Positions 33,330-45,523 of a stretch of DNA of 64,000 bases are shown one piece after another. The DNA lies in contig SNVD02014002.1 of assembly GCA_013180625.2 (NCBI GenBank), forward strand, positions 1-64,000. Direction: 5' to 3'. Made by a program: the position numbers and the translations under genes. Position 1 is the stretch's first letter; each line of letters begins with the position of its first letter. The DNA is from Boswellia sacra (lineage: Eukaryota; Streptophyta; Magnoliopsida; Sapindales; Burseraceae). Below the pieces are notes generated by a model, which worked only from the letters and a program-made list of their open reading frames with translations, made no database searches and had not been told where the DNA came from.

Positions 33330-33658
33330 AAGGTGTTTAAATCGTTTTTTGACGTAAAACCAGAGGAAGATGTGAGCCACAGTCACAACTACTTGTATAT
33401 ATGCATGTGTGCCATCATTTTTGAATTTTAATGCCTTATAGCTGTCATTTTTGAATTTGTATCTTTTGTTTGACTTGTGCATTTATGGTGTCTTATTTCA
33501 TCATCTTTTGTTTTGAATTTCTAGGCATTATTTTTAAACTTTTTCAACAAACAGCTGAGCTACCTATATAGATATCCTCATTAGAATACCTTTTTGCACT
33601 CCATAAATATCACATCTCTTGTTCTCTTCTTCACACATAGTTAGAGAGTTGCATAGAC
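33330..33658 (+). other. Spacer between the two extra ORFs of Athila-2
   Basis: T-rich, no ORF. It lacks the 67-bp G-box repeat found at the same place in Athila-1 but shares the block around GATGTGAGCC and CACAACTACTTGTATAT (33370-33400). Confidence 0.6.
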
Positions 33659-34309
33659 ATGGAGGAAACCTCAAAACGTTGAATCCAAAAGATATGTATA
33701 TTCTGTGGATCTCGACCTAAAAAAAGTGAAGAGTTTGTAGCAGTAGCAAATTATTTTGGTAGGCTATTAGCCGAAAGAACGATTCATGTGGTTTATAGAG
33801 GAGGTAGCCTCGGGTTAATAGGTTGTGTGTTAACAGCTGCACTCGTAGGGGGCAGTCAAGTTTTAGATATTATTCCTAAAGCTTTGGCTGTAGAAAGCAT
33901 CGTTGGAAAAACGGTTATGAAGGAGTTACAGGTCTCCTCTATGCATGAACGCATGGCATATATGCTTATCAATTCAGATGCCTTTATTGCTTTACAAGGT
34001 GGCTTTGGTACTCTCAAAGGAATTTTTCAAATTGCCTCTTGAGCCCAACTAAATCTCTATAAAAAACCGATAGGTTTGTTGAATGTTAAAAATTTCTTTG
34101 ATCCTTTGATAAGTTTTGTTGATACAGCTGTAGAACATAATTTTATCCCTTATTCGGTGCGACAGATCCTTGTTTCTGCCACTTTTGTTAGTAAGTTATT
34201 TGACAAACTACAAGCAATTGAGTATGAACCTGACCCAGCTATAACTCAAATTAATTGGTCAGGGGGACAAAACAAAAAGTGCAAATTGGATCTGAATCTT
34301 TGTTTGTAA
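33659..34309 (+). pseudogene. LOG-type phosphoribohydrolase carried by Athila-2 (two in-frame TGA stops, no indel)
   Basis: 651 bases, 216 codons plus stop, in one uninterrupted register. KICIFCGSRP, RGGSLGLIGCV, SSMHERMAYM, SDAFIALQGGFGTLKG, AQLNLYKKPIGLLNVKNFFD and NWSGGQNKK align without gaps to the Athila-1 copy; about 130 of 216 positions are identical by hand count. The signature PGGYGTLEE is QGGFGTLKG, so the catalytic glutamate and the P-loop-like proline are lost: this copy would be inactive even without its stops. The stops are at codon 8 (33680, probably CGA to TGA) and codon 128 (34040, TGG to TGA), both explained by cytosine-methylation decay. Same strand and position as in Athila-1. 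Confidence 0.9.
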
Positions 34310-35639
34310 TTTTTCTTGTCTTTTATTTTAGCATTTTATTTTATGAGTCTTTCAGGTCGTCTCTCTTGAATAACAAAAGCTTCAGGTAATGTCTCGTATA
34401 CTTTATCGCTCTACATTTAAACATTGAGGAATGTTTCATTTGGTTGGGGGGGGAAGGGGGAAGGATAGTAGACATAAGTGTGTCTTGAATTTTCTTTTTC
34501 TTGTAAAAAAAACAAGCGAGTAAGTAATTAGATTCAGAGTGCGGTGTAAGGAGTTTAAATCCTCTTGAGACGCATTCTGGGTCAGGAACGGCAGAGTAAA
34601 GAGGGCCAATTTGAACTCTTGAAACCTATTCTAACCAATTCATCATTTTGTTTTGATTTTGCAAACTCATTTTAGCTAACTTGATATTATTTAGTCTTGA
34701 TTTTTGAATTTTATAGCAATGAGGTCTTATTCATTTCACTTTGAATTATTCAAATCTATAAACTCTCACAACCTTTTCATTTAATAAACTGTGTGCTTAT
34801 GTACTCGTTAAGCAAGTATTCATGAATCTTTCTTCACACACACACATACCTTGATGCATGATTGTGGGTTGCAAAATGAAATGTTCAAATATTTGAGTTC
34901 CTTTGTTTTGTTTATGATAACAACAAAAGGAAGGGGAAAGTTCAAAAGAAAAAGAGAGAGAAAAAAAAAGAGAAAAAGTGAAAGCAAAAAAAAAATACAA
35001 AAAGAGAGAAATTGTGAATAAGTTTGGTCTCGTAGCCTCCTTAATTCGAGCAATTAAGCCCGAGGGGTACCGTAACACCTAATACCCTAAGACTAACTGG
35101 TTTGGGAGCTATTGGCCCAAAGCTCGTTACATGGATTAAGGAGAAAGCTTAATGGGACTGAACATTGCACTATTCATAAGTTTCTAAGCAAAAATAAAAC
35201 ATCGGCAACTTGAGTCGCTAAGCTCGTAGAATTGTCTTAACACCTATTGCTCTAAGGCCAACTAGTTTGGGAGTCATTAGCCAAAGGCTCCCTACATGGG
35301 TTAAAGATGCATTCTTTCAAAAAAAAAAAAAGAAGGAAAAAAAGATGAATGAATGCCCTATGCCTAAAGTTGTTAGCCTTAACAAATATTAGAACTGATA
35401 TGGCTTCTTTCTAATAAGCCCCATAGTCATGTGTTAACTGAGCACAAAAAGAAGGTTTGTTAATATCTTGATTGAAGAGTACATGAGTCATTAAAAAAAA
35501 ATTTGGTTGAGAGTTTGTTTATTTGGATAAAATCAAAGAGAGTACAATAATGACCACCTTGGATGTAAAATTCTATAAACCACTTCTAAATAATAATGCT
35601 TTAATTGCTAGAGACTAGCAATAAGCTGGTTAGGGGGTG
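34310..35639 (+). other. 3' non-coding region of Athila-2
   Basis: No gene. A G-run (GGTTGGGGGGGGAAGGGGG) lies at 34443-34463 just after the small hairpin ACATT-GAGG-AATGT, the counterpart of the internal purine tract of Athila-1. Two imperfect direct repeats with CTAAGRCYAACT and TTTGGGAG lie near 35053-35140 and 35222-35308. The true purine tract TTAGGGGGTG is at 35630-35639. Confidence 0.65.
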
Positions 35640-36999
35640 TGATAAACACTTAAATATATATATTTAATAAGAGTTTAATTCATCATATTACATTAATAGT
35701 GTCATTAAATTCCTCAACTTAAGTATATTTGTAGTCTTTACATCTTTTAAATTAACTTTTCCTTAATTTCGATTTTGATGTAGATTTGGTTAAATGGTCA
35801 TAACTTTCTGTTTATAAATCAGAATGGTGCAAATCCTAATGTTTTGAAAAGCTGATTAAATTATCTACAAGATTGTATTTCACAAGCATCATCAAATTCG
35901 GGCTCTTAGTGAACCAAAAATGGGCTTGAGATGAACCCATCTGTAGTTTCAGCCTAGCCTGTCTATGCCTCAGTATTTTGACCATATCTCTCAAAATACG
36001 TATTCAAATCATATGAATCAAGATGTTCTAGAAAGCTGAGAGAAATATCTATGACTTTCATGAAGACATGTAATTAAAATTCCCAATAATTCAATGTCAA
36101 AATCAGTGGTCAAATTTAGTTCACCTAATTATCCCAATTGTCAAAGTTGGTGCATCTAATATTTGACAATTATTCCTTTATAATTTGACAAGTTTACCCC
36201 TAAATGTATCTATAAATAGAGATGCCTTGTGACCCATTAGGGCATCTTGGCCTTGGTTGGGATCTCTTGTTATTGTGATTTTCTCTCTTGTGTTTTAATG
36301 TTATTAATGAATTTCCTTTTCCTTACAACTTGTTTTCTTTCATTTATAATATCTTTCTAATTTCTCTCTTGCTAAGGTGAAAGGGTGAAACCTTTGATAT
36401 GAGAATAAAGATTTTTTTAATCCTTTGATATGTGCTTAATAATCATATTCTTGTGTTGTTTATTTTATATGATTTATATTTATTTTCTTAATCAATCTTG
36501 ACACCACTCGTAAAGTGGAGGTCTTGATTCAAATGCTTGGATCCTTTATAGATATCGTATGGTTCTTCCTTACTGACACGAATCTAGATAGAAACCTTGA
36601 TTTATTGTAGACATATGGTGATTGGCACATTGAATGCTTGAACCCATTTACAGCAAGTGGTATAAATATTGATAACGAAACAAATATAATTCATATAACT
36701 AAAATGGGCTACTCATCCTTATTTGATATATCAAAAGTGGATCCCCTAACCTTAGCTTTCATTATTATTGTGTTAATTTCTCTTGTATTTTAATTTTTCT
36801 CATTTATTATTTATGAACTTGTTCTTTACTTATATTTGTTGATATTATCTTGCCATCTCTTTGAATCATCCATATCATATTTGCTTACTTTATAATTTGT
36901 AGCGCTAAAACTCCTTCCTCGTGGATCGACCCTGGTCTCACCAGGTTTATTACTTCGACACTCCTATACTTAGGAGACAATCCTTTTTCGGAGGTGCCA
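35640..36999 (+). repeat. 3' LTR of Athila-2
   Basis: 1360 bp from TGATAAACACTTAAAT to GGAGGTGCCA; matches 25878-27260 over its length with scattered substitutions and a deletion near 36526 (the text CATTGTCGACAATCC is missing). Confidence 0.94.
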
Positions 37000-37185
37000 G
37001 TGTGCTCACCCTAATGGCAATTTTAGGCCTCCATAAGACAAGCAATTCAAGCTCTTACTTTTGAGATAATGATGCCCAATCTTCCTACAAAAATGCATGT
37101 CCCTCTATATGGACTACCAACTTCATCAATAATTTCCAACAAAAATGCTTGTCCCTCTATATAGAGTACCAACACCATCTGTAAG
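37000..37185 (+). pseudogene. L-type lectin receptor-like kinase, piece 3 (end of kinase and C-terminal tail)
   Basis: Joined to piece 2 through GTGTG it reads WCAHPNGNFRPP, then after a one-base loss RQAIQALTFEIMMPNLPTKM and VPLYGLPTSS, the characteristic LecRK tail. A direct duplication follows: AAAATGCWTGTCCCTCTATAT occurs at about 37079 and again about 37141. The reading ends at a stop soon after. No further exon is seen. Confidence 0.85.
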
Positions 37186-37628
37186 TTCTAGTTTACCTTT
37201 TATAACAAATTCAAGCATTGAATTTGGTCGTTGAACTTCCTTATATTTTTTGTACTTTTCCTTTGTTGAAATAATAATACTCTCACAAATTTATTTTTTA
37301 CATACTTAATATACACACTGATATAGCATGATCTGATTGAAAGAGAGAATTTAAAAAATAAGTTATATTAATTAAAGTTAATGATGTGGTGATCATTTGT
37401 TAATGCCATACATGGGTTTTTATTACTTTGATTATATAGGGAATTTGTAAATGTAGTACTATTCTAATAAGCATCAACGAAACCATCCTGAAATTTAATT
37501 ATAAAAGGTGAAAATTTACAATTTTGATGCATTTTTTTGCAATCAAAAGGGATTTTTAGAAAATCTACATGTTGAATTTCTACATACTCACAAAATTAAG
37601 TTTGATGATTAATTTAGCTCAAATTATT
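37186..37628. other. AT-rich, no gene seen
   Basis: Probably the old 3' flank of the receptor gene. Confidence 0.5.
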
Positions 37629-40600
37629 TGACACGACCTGCCCATGGCTATACAAGCAAATCGTGCCTAAGACTGTGAGCTAAAGACTATTACTTAACTC
37701 TTGTCTTTCTCATAAAATAAACTTGAAAATAATTCAATAAATATATAATATAACTCCTATTACAATAGCTAATAAAAATTTTCTAACATATCTATTGCAA
37801 ACTTAATGACAATATTATATACATTTTTGCAACATCACATAGCTTGACTTCCAAACTTGCTTATTAGATCACACCTTGCTTTCACCTGGGGGAGGGGGGG
37901 GGGGGGAGGTTTTAAAAAGGAAGGGATAAGTATAAAACTCAAGTGGGGATAGGGTTATGTTAGTAAACAAATTTTATTTCAAAAAAATATTATTATAAAT
38001 TAAAATCTTTTCTCTATTGAAATTAATCTTTATAAAAACTTCTAATAATTGGAGTATAATCAAATCTTTTCTAAAACTTTATAATAAATAACTATTGAAT
38101 GACTAAGTTCAACAAAATACCTCTTCTTGTTGTCTACACTTAAAATAATAAAATAATGCATCTCTCAATCATGTATAAAAAAAATGCTCTTGATAATCAT
38201 GCTAAAACACTTGCTCAAATGCTATTTGAAACATCAAGATATGATTTTTCATTAAAATCCTCTCTTAAATAACTTTTGTAAATAATACTTCTTATAAGAA
38301 AAAATGAACTATCATCGTAAAACTCTTTCTAAAGATTTACAAAAATTCATAAAATTTTGTTAAAAATACTTCTTTTCTTAAAATAACTCATGTAATCATA
38401 TTTAAAATACTTTTGATATACCAAACAAATACCCTAAAATCTAGCTGATCATACTTGGTGAGATCTAACATCGTGCAGACCTACTAAACTAATCATACCT
38501 GGTAGGGCTAAGATCGAACAGGTAAAACTATCGAAAACTGGTCATGCCTATTGAGATCTAACATCATGCAGGCAGAGCCATATACTAAACTCGTCATATG
38601 CATGCACAGAGCCATCCCAAAAGGCTAAATGCCCAGTTTACATGGCCCAAAGCTTCTATGTATGTCTAAACTTGTCCCAAAGACTTCTATCTGTATCGCT
38701 GTCTAAGTGAATCTGCTATCTCTTCTGTCTGAGTCTAGGTACTAGCTTAGGATATCATAACTGAATTTTCTTATCTTTGTTAAAACTGATTTTTAAAACT
38801 AGTTTATGTGCTAAAACCTTGTTTTTCATGCAACTCATCAATCACTGAAAATTTATGCACGCCAAAATTGAAAATATTTAAATCATTTAAAATCCATAAT
38901 GAACATCTAAAAGAGAAATTTTCAAATACTTTAAGAAATCATTGAAATAAAATTTGCTATGATCATTGTAAATATCATGCTTTAATAGTATTTCTCTAAA
39001 ATTATAAAATATACATTTTTTATAAATTCGAAAGCACTTTGGATATTAAAATCTAAATTTTCATTTCTAAATGCTATATCTTATTTAAAACTATTTTAGA
39101 AACTAATTTTTGAACATTCTAATGACTCAAAGCAACTGTACTAAATAGTGCTATATTTATCTTCAAAAAAAAAGTATAAAAAATAGCTTGAATACGTTTA
39201 AGTTCACTAAAAAGTAAGTGAATCTAAGAAATACTAAATAAACTAGTAAATATGCTTGCTTCATTTCAACTAGAAATTTATTTGCTAATCACTTTAAAAC
39301 TTCTAAATTTGCTAAAACATCATGGTTATTGTTTCCAAGAAGAGCTAAATAAACATTATTGAATAAACGACTAAGTATGCTTTTTAATTCATCTCAAAAA
39401 ATAAATTTGGTAATCACTTTAACAGCTTTCTAACGTATATATTAAAAAAATAACATTTAAAACTCACTTATAATTTACAAAAGAAAACATATTTTTTTCA
39501 CTCACTAATCTTGATGCACAACCTGAGCTTCATTGTGTATATAAGTGATGTTCCCAATTGCCTTGTCATTTCATCTCACCTTGAATGAAATTCTTCTGGT
39601 TCTAATCATCATAAAAGAACTCATTACATAATATTCAGTTCATAGTCAACATAAATGCTTAAGATTCCCAATAACCAACTTCATATCTTAGTCTAATCAA
39701 CGCTAATTAACTCCATTTTCAGACTTTCAAACAAAGCATGACAATTCTATGATTTTTTATAAAATAATCTACTGATCCAAATGATCTAAAATTTTATACA
39801 AGCTATGTAGACATCAATATCTAACCCCATGTAAATTTTCATGACATTCTAAGTTAATTAGGTACCTCAAAGATTTCACGCTTCTAGATACAACAATTCT
39901 GTAAATCAGTTTCTAGAACTAACCTCTCTCTATTCCAAAATATATAACAATTCGTGCCTAAATCCTAAAATCACAAAACTTTACAGGTTCTAACTAGATA
40001 CAAAGATGAACAAGTATCCTAAATTTCATAATTTTTTGAAACCTCTAGGTGCCTCAAATAATTTATCCCAAACAGACCTCATGCAGAAAGCTAAAAATTT
40101 TAGTATTAAACAGTAAAATTCGAAAATTCATATAAAATTACTTATTCGACCTTTTTTGGTGAGACCAATTTTACTACAACCCTTGAAATGTCTATTTTAA
40201 CATATATAAACTTGAGAATCAAATTCAAAGCCAATTAATTGCAGAAATTTTCGTAATATCTACTGTTTACAGCAAGAAACCTTTGATTTGCATCACTATC
40301 ATCAATACTAATATTTCTTCACAAAAATCCATATAAATTAAGAGCAATATGAAATACCTTGAATGAGACTTTGAATTTTATCTTTGATCTTTATTCTCTC
40401 TTTAGCTTCTCTCTCTATAAACATTAAAACATAAAACGATTCCTTCTATTTTAATTCTCTTGAATGAAATCACCAAAAAAAAAAAAAAAAAAAAACTCTA
40501 TTGAGTTTAGAAATTGAAGAAGTTATCTGGTATCTCTCTTGAAACAGCAACCTTTTTAGCACCGTCACCAATCTTTCTCCCTCTCTCTAACTCTCCGTTT

Positions 40601-40769
40601 CCCCCTTCCCTTTTCTAAAAGGGGCTTGGCTTGGTTTTTTGTGAGCTGGACCAATTGTAAAAAAGAAGTGTGAATTAGGCTGGGCTTTAGGAAGGGCCCA
40701 AAGAGTGGGATTTTTTAAATTATCAGCTTGTGTTACCCAACCTTCTACAAATTCGTGAGGGAGGTCGCA
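37629..40769 (-). mobile_element. Possible long solo LTR (chromovirus-like), minus strand
   Basis: On the minus strand the stretch would start TGCGACCTCC and end AGGTCGTGTCA, short inverted termini like those of long Tekay/Del-type LTRs. It has no ORF of note, CT-rich leader-like text near 40580-40620, and a repeated phrase GAGATCTAACATC(G/A)TGCAG at 38460 and 38555. The flanking 5-mers do not match, so the borders are uncertain. A run of 13 Gs interrupted once lies at 37888-37908 and an A-run at 40475. Confidence 0.35.
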
Positions 40770-41174
40770 ATGTCCCCCATGTAAACCTTTCTTAATCATT
40801 CATATTTAATCTCTACTAGACGCGCAAATAGCTTGCACCATGTATTAATTAAGTAATTTCGGTCAATGTTTAGTCTAATTTGAATTATCGCGGCACTAAT
40901 ATTTTATTAGTGCAATCCAACAATGTATATGAAACACATTAAAAGAGAAACCAATTAATAATATATAGTTTGAAAAGTTAAAGAACTCCTATGCCAGCAA
41001 AGAAAAAAGGAAAGCAATTATTTTTGGGGTATCGATTTCGGACACACATTTTCTCAATGAAAGATATGTTTAGCCCTTTAGGTCAATATAATAGAATATA
41101 TCTTGATTGGACTTTTTGTATGTTACTATTATTATTATTGTTATCTTGTGTTTGTTTTTGCTAGTTTATATAAA

Positions 41175-42241
41175 GCAAAATATTACAAATAACTTTAAAC
41201 TAAGGTTTAATATTACAAATAACTTCGACGTTTTACATAATATTATCCATAACCCTATTAATACCAAATTCTATTAAATTAATCTCTTAATACATTAAAA
41301 ACATATATAATGATAATTATACTCTTTAACTATACTATTTTCTATTATTCAAATAGTTTATAAGTGACTTAGTGTTAAAATCAAAGCGTTATAAAAGTTT
41401 TACCAATAGCCTTATACTAAAAGGCAATAAATATTATAAAACTTTTGGATAAAATAAATTATAAAACTCTTAGAAAAGATAAATAATAAAAAAATTAAAA
41501 TTAAATAAGATAAATATAAAATGACGATAAATTAAACTAATAAAAATTAAATAATTTGATTAAAATCTAGTATTTTAATTCTAGAAAATTAATAAAATTA
41601 ATTAAACTAACTAAAAGAAAATTGAAAACTAAAATAAACTTTTTTTTTATAACTGAGGTGTCCGGGCCAGCTTACGCGCACTACAACTAATCATCGGGGG
41701 AGACTAGCACGACCAAAACCCACTGTCATGATTTTCCGCTTACCTCATCGGGAAAGGTCATTGTGAGTCGAACCCAGGACTTTACCGTTGGCCTTACCAA
41801 CTCCTTCCCGGGCTGCCCTAAACTTTCTTATAATTAAAATAAAATGCACTAAATATAAAATATAATAACAAAAAAATGTCAAAACCCTAAAACAAAGCTA
41901 TTTTGAATAATTTTAAAATTAATCTAAAACACTAATTAACATTGTTCAAACAACTAAATTAACCAAAAAGCAGTATGTTAAGAAGGTATGGTTTGTAGTT
42001 AATGTATATATTTTACATGTTTTATTGTTTATAATTTTTTCATTAAAATTCTATAAGATTATTTAATTTAAAAAAATAAACATGTTACACTTAAACAAAT
42101 GATTTAAGTTACTTTTTTATCCTTTAGGTGATAAATCTAACTGAAATTATTTGACAGAACGGTTAGGAATAATACTACATAAAACGTGAAGGTTATGTGT
42201 CATATTAGACTTTAATTCAGGGTTATTTGTAATATAAACCT
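41175..42241. mobile_element. MULE-like non-autonomous element with long inverted repeats
   Basis: About 90 bases at each end are inverted copies: left GCAAAATATTACAAATAAC and right, read inverted, AGGTTTATATTACAAATAAC, continuing with ACGTTTTA and ATTATCC-type words. The flanks are GTTTATATAAA at 41164-41174 and 42242-42252, an exact 11-base direct repeat, within the 9-11 bp usual for Mutator-like elements. No transposase. A SINE has inserted inside. Confidence 0.8.
41643..41818 (-). mobile_element. tRNA-derived SINE
   Basis: On the minus strand it runs from GGGCAGCCCGGGAAGG through a pol III B box GGTTCGACTC (41765-41774) to a terminal A-run. The text GTGTCCGGGCCAGCTTACGCGC is a widespread plant SINE tail, and GC content is far above the surroundings. 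TAAACTTT occurs at both ends (41635 and 41819), a likely target duplication. Confidence 0.75.
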
Positions 42242-42252
42242 GTTTATATAAA

Positions 42253-43339
42253 TGTAAAAGAAAGTTAAGTCTCTTTTGGTTCTATCTATTTAACTGAATA
42301 GTCTATGCATACAGTTGTTAGTTTATCAAAACTACGTTTCACTTGTCAGTGTCTCGAATATTATTCTGCATTTTTTTAAGTAAAAAAAAAAGGAAATTTA
42401 TGCTCTTTGTCATTTAAAGCATTGTTCGTCATATAATTGTGAATAAAGTAGGAATCGGTTATAATTTAAGTGAAGTAAATATGCAAATGGACGATTAGCT
42501 CTCGGTTATACGAAATGAGAAATACTCGCGTCAGACATGTATGTCATCTTTTTTTGGTGATATGGTATGTCTGTCGAATCAAATACTGACACATGTTATT
42601 ACGTATCAAATAATTAAAATTCAACACATGTTGCTACGTATCAAATAATTTAAAATTCAATTTATCTTTTCCGTTCCACTCTTCCCCAACAAAACTGTCA
42701 AACAAATTGACATCTTCTCTCTAACTTTTTTCTATCTCGTTTACTACAACAGTATCGATCTCTAATGCCGTGCCAGGCGATCTAGGTCTTTTATATCTAT
42801 AGGGAATAGATGTTAAATCCCTAAAAATTCTAGAAGACGTCACTATAGATTACAATAATTTGCATGGATCTGGATCTAAGACTAGTGTTTCTGACGATAG
42901 TTAAAGGTCTTGAACCATATATATTGGTGTTTTAATGATAACCGAAGGCTCAGATGGTTTGTATTGACATTGTATCAAACTTTAGCTGTGAGCTGATCTA
43001 CAAACAAAAGAATTGGAACAATCATAAGACAAACGCTTGGAAACATGTACTTGGACGGGCACACTACATCAGCTAGATAAGGTAGATTGCCTGTCCCATC
43101 TAGGTAGTCCTCACACAGATTAAAAGGGAGGCTATTGCAATTAAGAGTTGCAAGTTTGGTGGTGGGCCGTGTGTGATAGAAAAGCAAATGGCGAAAGGAA
43201 AAATAACTTGAGGTAGTATCCGAGAAAGACCGATGGATTTCTACTCTCTATTCATTCACATCAAATTTATTGCAAAGTGGTGGCGTCTATTTTAGATATC
43301 ATTTATATGCGATATCTTTATATATATATATATATATAT

Positions 43340-43385
<46 letters not shown>

Positions 43386-43778
43386 TTACACTAATAAAAT
43401 GATATTTTTATATTTAAATCCATCTTTCAGGGTATATCGCTATTGAGGGATTCCAAATCTATGAATTATTTTTAATTAGGTTATAAGATAAATATTATTA
43501 AATTAACGGACTATGTATAATAAAAGATAGATAAATCAATATTCAATAAAATAATAACTTTAGTTAAATAATAAAATCTTTCCATCCTAACTCGGATCGA
43601 TGTATTAAATTAATAAATTCACTAAATTTATAAGATAATTATTTTTGTAAATTCTTTTGACTCTAACAAAAATATGAATTAATAATTGATTAAAAGCATA
43701 AATTAAATAACATATATAAAAAATTCATAACATTAAGAATAACTAAAAGAATTTGAGACTCAAGAGCACGATTGACCT
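42253..43778. other. AT-rich, no gene seen; TA microsatellite
   Basis: A (TA)n tract with one interruption lies at 43318-43382. A 70-codon minus-strand frame at 42975-43187 has cysteines but no motif I recognise. Confidence 0.6.
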
Positions 43779-43998
43779 CGCTCTAATGCCATGATAAAAT
43801 TGAATATAAAAGAGATAAGAATTCTCAATTTTATATGTTGCAGAATGGTTACAATGGTGTTATATAGAGCTCTACAAGATCGGAAATAAAGAATACATGG
43901 AAAACAAAGATTACTATGATTTGTATAGTCTCATAAAAGAAGAAATAAGTAAAATAGGAAAAAAATTATTAGGAGACAAATCTCCAGAATCTCTAGAT

Positions 43999-44389
43999 TG
44001 TTATGAGTTAAGTGAATAAAAGTATGGATTAGTATAAGTGGTGTAATGAAGTTTACTTATATGTAATATAAGTAACAAAAGGAGGTGAAGGAAATGTGAA
44101 TCACTCCTAGAATACAAAGCAAATTATTGGTAGAAATAAAGAAACAAGTGAAAGAATGAGAAAATGAGAGAATTTTTCTTGTCCAATTCTTTCTTCACAT
44201 TACAAGTGTTGGGGTGCCTATTTATATAGGTGTATGAACCGTCATGGCTTCTCATTTGCACAAATCACATAATTGTGCTTAATAATAAATCAATCAAAAT
44301 ATGACACACACATTTCTCACATGGACACACATAAGTGGTAACTCCACTAATCATGCAAGTGGTAGTAATCCACTTATATTTTTATAACA
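43999..44389 (-). repeat. 3' LTR of copia-B
   Basis: 391 bp. It matches 51276-51686, which carries an extra 25-base internal duplication around CTCACATGGACACACAT. A TATA-like TATATAAATA reads on the minus strand near 44219-44229. Confidence 0.93.
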
Positions 44390-44642
44390 TTCCTCCTTGG
44401 ATTCTACCACTTAATTATATTTTATTTTACTAAGGAAAAACTCAGTGGGATAAAAACCAAAATAAAGAAACACAATTATACAACAAATTATGAAGTGGTG
44501 TTGGACGTGTTTTACTGCCTCATTAAAAACCTTGTCGGGAAAACCCAGTAGGACAAAACCCGATCGAAGGAAAAAAGAGTACAGTACACATGTATCTACA
44601 ATGTTCCCCCTGATCATGGCAGAAGATCTCTTATCAAATTGA

Positions 44643-45480
44643 TTACTTGTTGGGCTGCCGCATACCGATTTTGTATACTAGTTTCTCAAATGTTGATGTT
44701 GGTAAAGTTTTAGTGAACAAATCTGCAAGATTGTCATTTGAACGTATCTGCTTCACATCGATCTTTTGACTTTCTTGAAGTTCATGCGTGTAGAAGAACT
44801 TCGGTGAAATGTGCTTTGTTCTATCTCCTTTAATATATCCTCCTCGGACTTGAGCAATACATGCTGCATTATCTTCATATATGATTGTTGGAAGATTTAT
44901 AGTAGGAGATAATTTGCACGAATTTTGGATGTGTTGAATAACAGAACGTAACCATATACACTCTCGGCTGGCCTCATGCAATGCAAGTATTTTAGAGTGG
45001 TTAGAAGAAGTAGCAACCAAACTCTGTTTAGTAGATCGCCATGAAATTGCGGTCCCATTATAAGTGAAAACATATCCAGTTTGTGATCGAGCTTTATGGG
45101 GATCAGATAAATAACTGGCATCAGCATATCCGACCAATCTAGGATTTTCAGAAGGCTCATATGGAAAAAATAATCCCAGATCAATAGTTCCCTGAAGATA
45201 ACAAAAAATATGTTTGATCCCGTTCTAATGCCGTCTAGTGGGTGCGGAACTAAACCTTACTAACAAATTAACTGCAAATGCAATATCAGGTCTAGTACAT
45301 TGCACTAAATACATTAATGCACCTATAGCGTTCAAATATGGTACTTCAGGATCAAGTAACTGTTCGTCATCCTCTTTAGGACGGAATGGATCCTTTTTAG
45401 GATCAAGAGATCTAACAACCATTGGGTACTCAATGGATGAGCCTTATCCATATTAAACCGTTTCAAAAGCTTTTCTGTAT
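44643..45480 (-). pseudogene. copia-B RNase H region
   Basis: On the minus strand: [27 protein letters not shown], then YADASYLSDPHKARSQTGYVF, STKQSLVATSSNHSKILALHEASREC, YEDNAACIAQVRGGYIKGDRTKHISPKFFY and DLFTKTLPTSTFEKL near the C-terminus. These are the standard copia RT-RNase H end blocks. One frameshift near 45200 and one in 45420-45530 separate it from the RT. Confidence 0.9.
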
Positions 45481-45523
45481 ATGCTGATTGGTAAATAAAT
45501 ATGCCGTCAGAGTTATGCTCGAT

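Larger units (their letters stand above)
25878..36999 (+). mobile_element. Athila-type Ty3/gypsy retrotransposon (Athila-2), full length
   Basis: The LTRs are 25878-27260 and 35640-36999. The primer site is a variant of the Athila site. Gag, pol and the same two extra ORFs as in Athila-1 lie in the same order. The flanking 5-mers are ACGTA (25873-25877) and GTGTG (37000-37004); they differ at three places, all transitions. GTGTG is the original, because GGACTATG+GTGTG+CTCACC reads GLWCAHP, the conserved kinase motif. Its LTRs show no obvious similarity to those of Athila-1, so it belongs to a different family. Confidence 0.93.

Noticed and set aside
34820..35078. Phenylalanine-rich minus-strand frames as a membrane protein
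   Set aside because: Translation of GAAA/GAGA purine runs from the opposite strand; no conservation.
40587..40799. 70-codon minus-strand gene
   Set aside because: Lies in the possible long LTR; pyrimidine-rich leader text gives the frame by chance.
42975..43187. Cysteine-containing minus-strand frame as a small secreted protein
   Set aside because: No convincing signal peptide at the start and no pattern of a known family.
43318..43382. CRISPR-like or regulatory role for TA tracts (also 53670-53740)
   Set aside because: Simple dinucleotide microsatellites without spacers; plant nuclear DNA.
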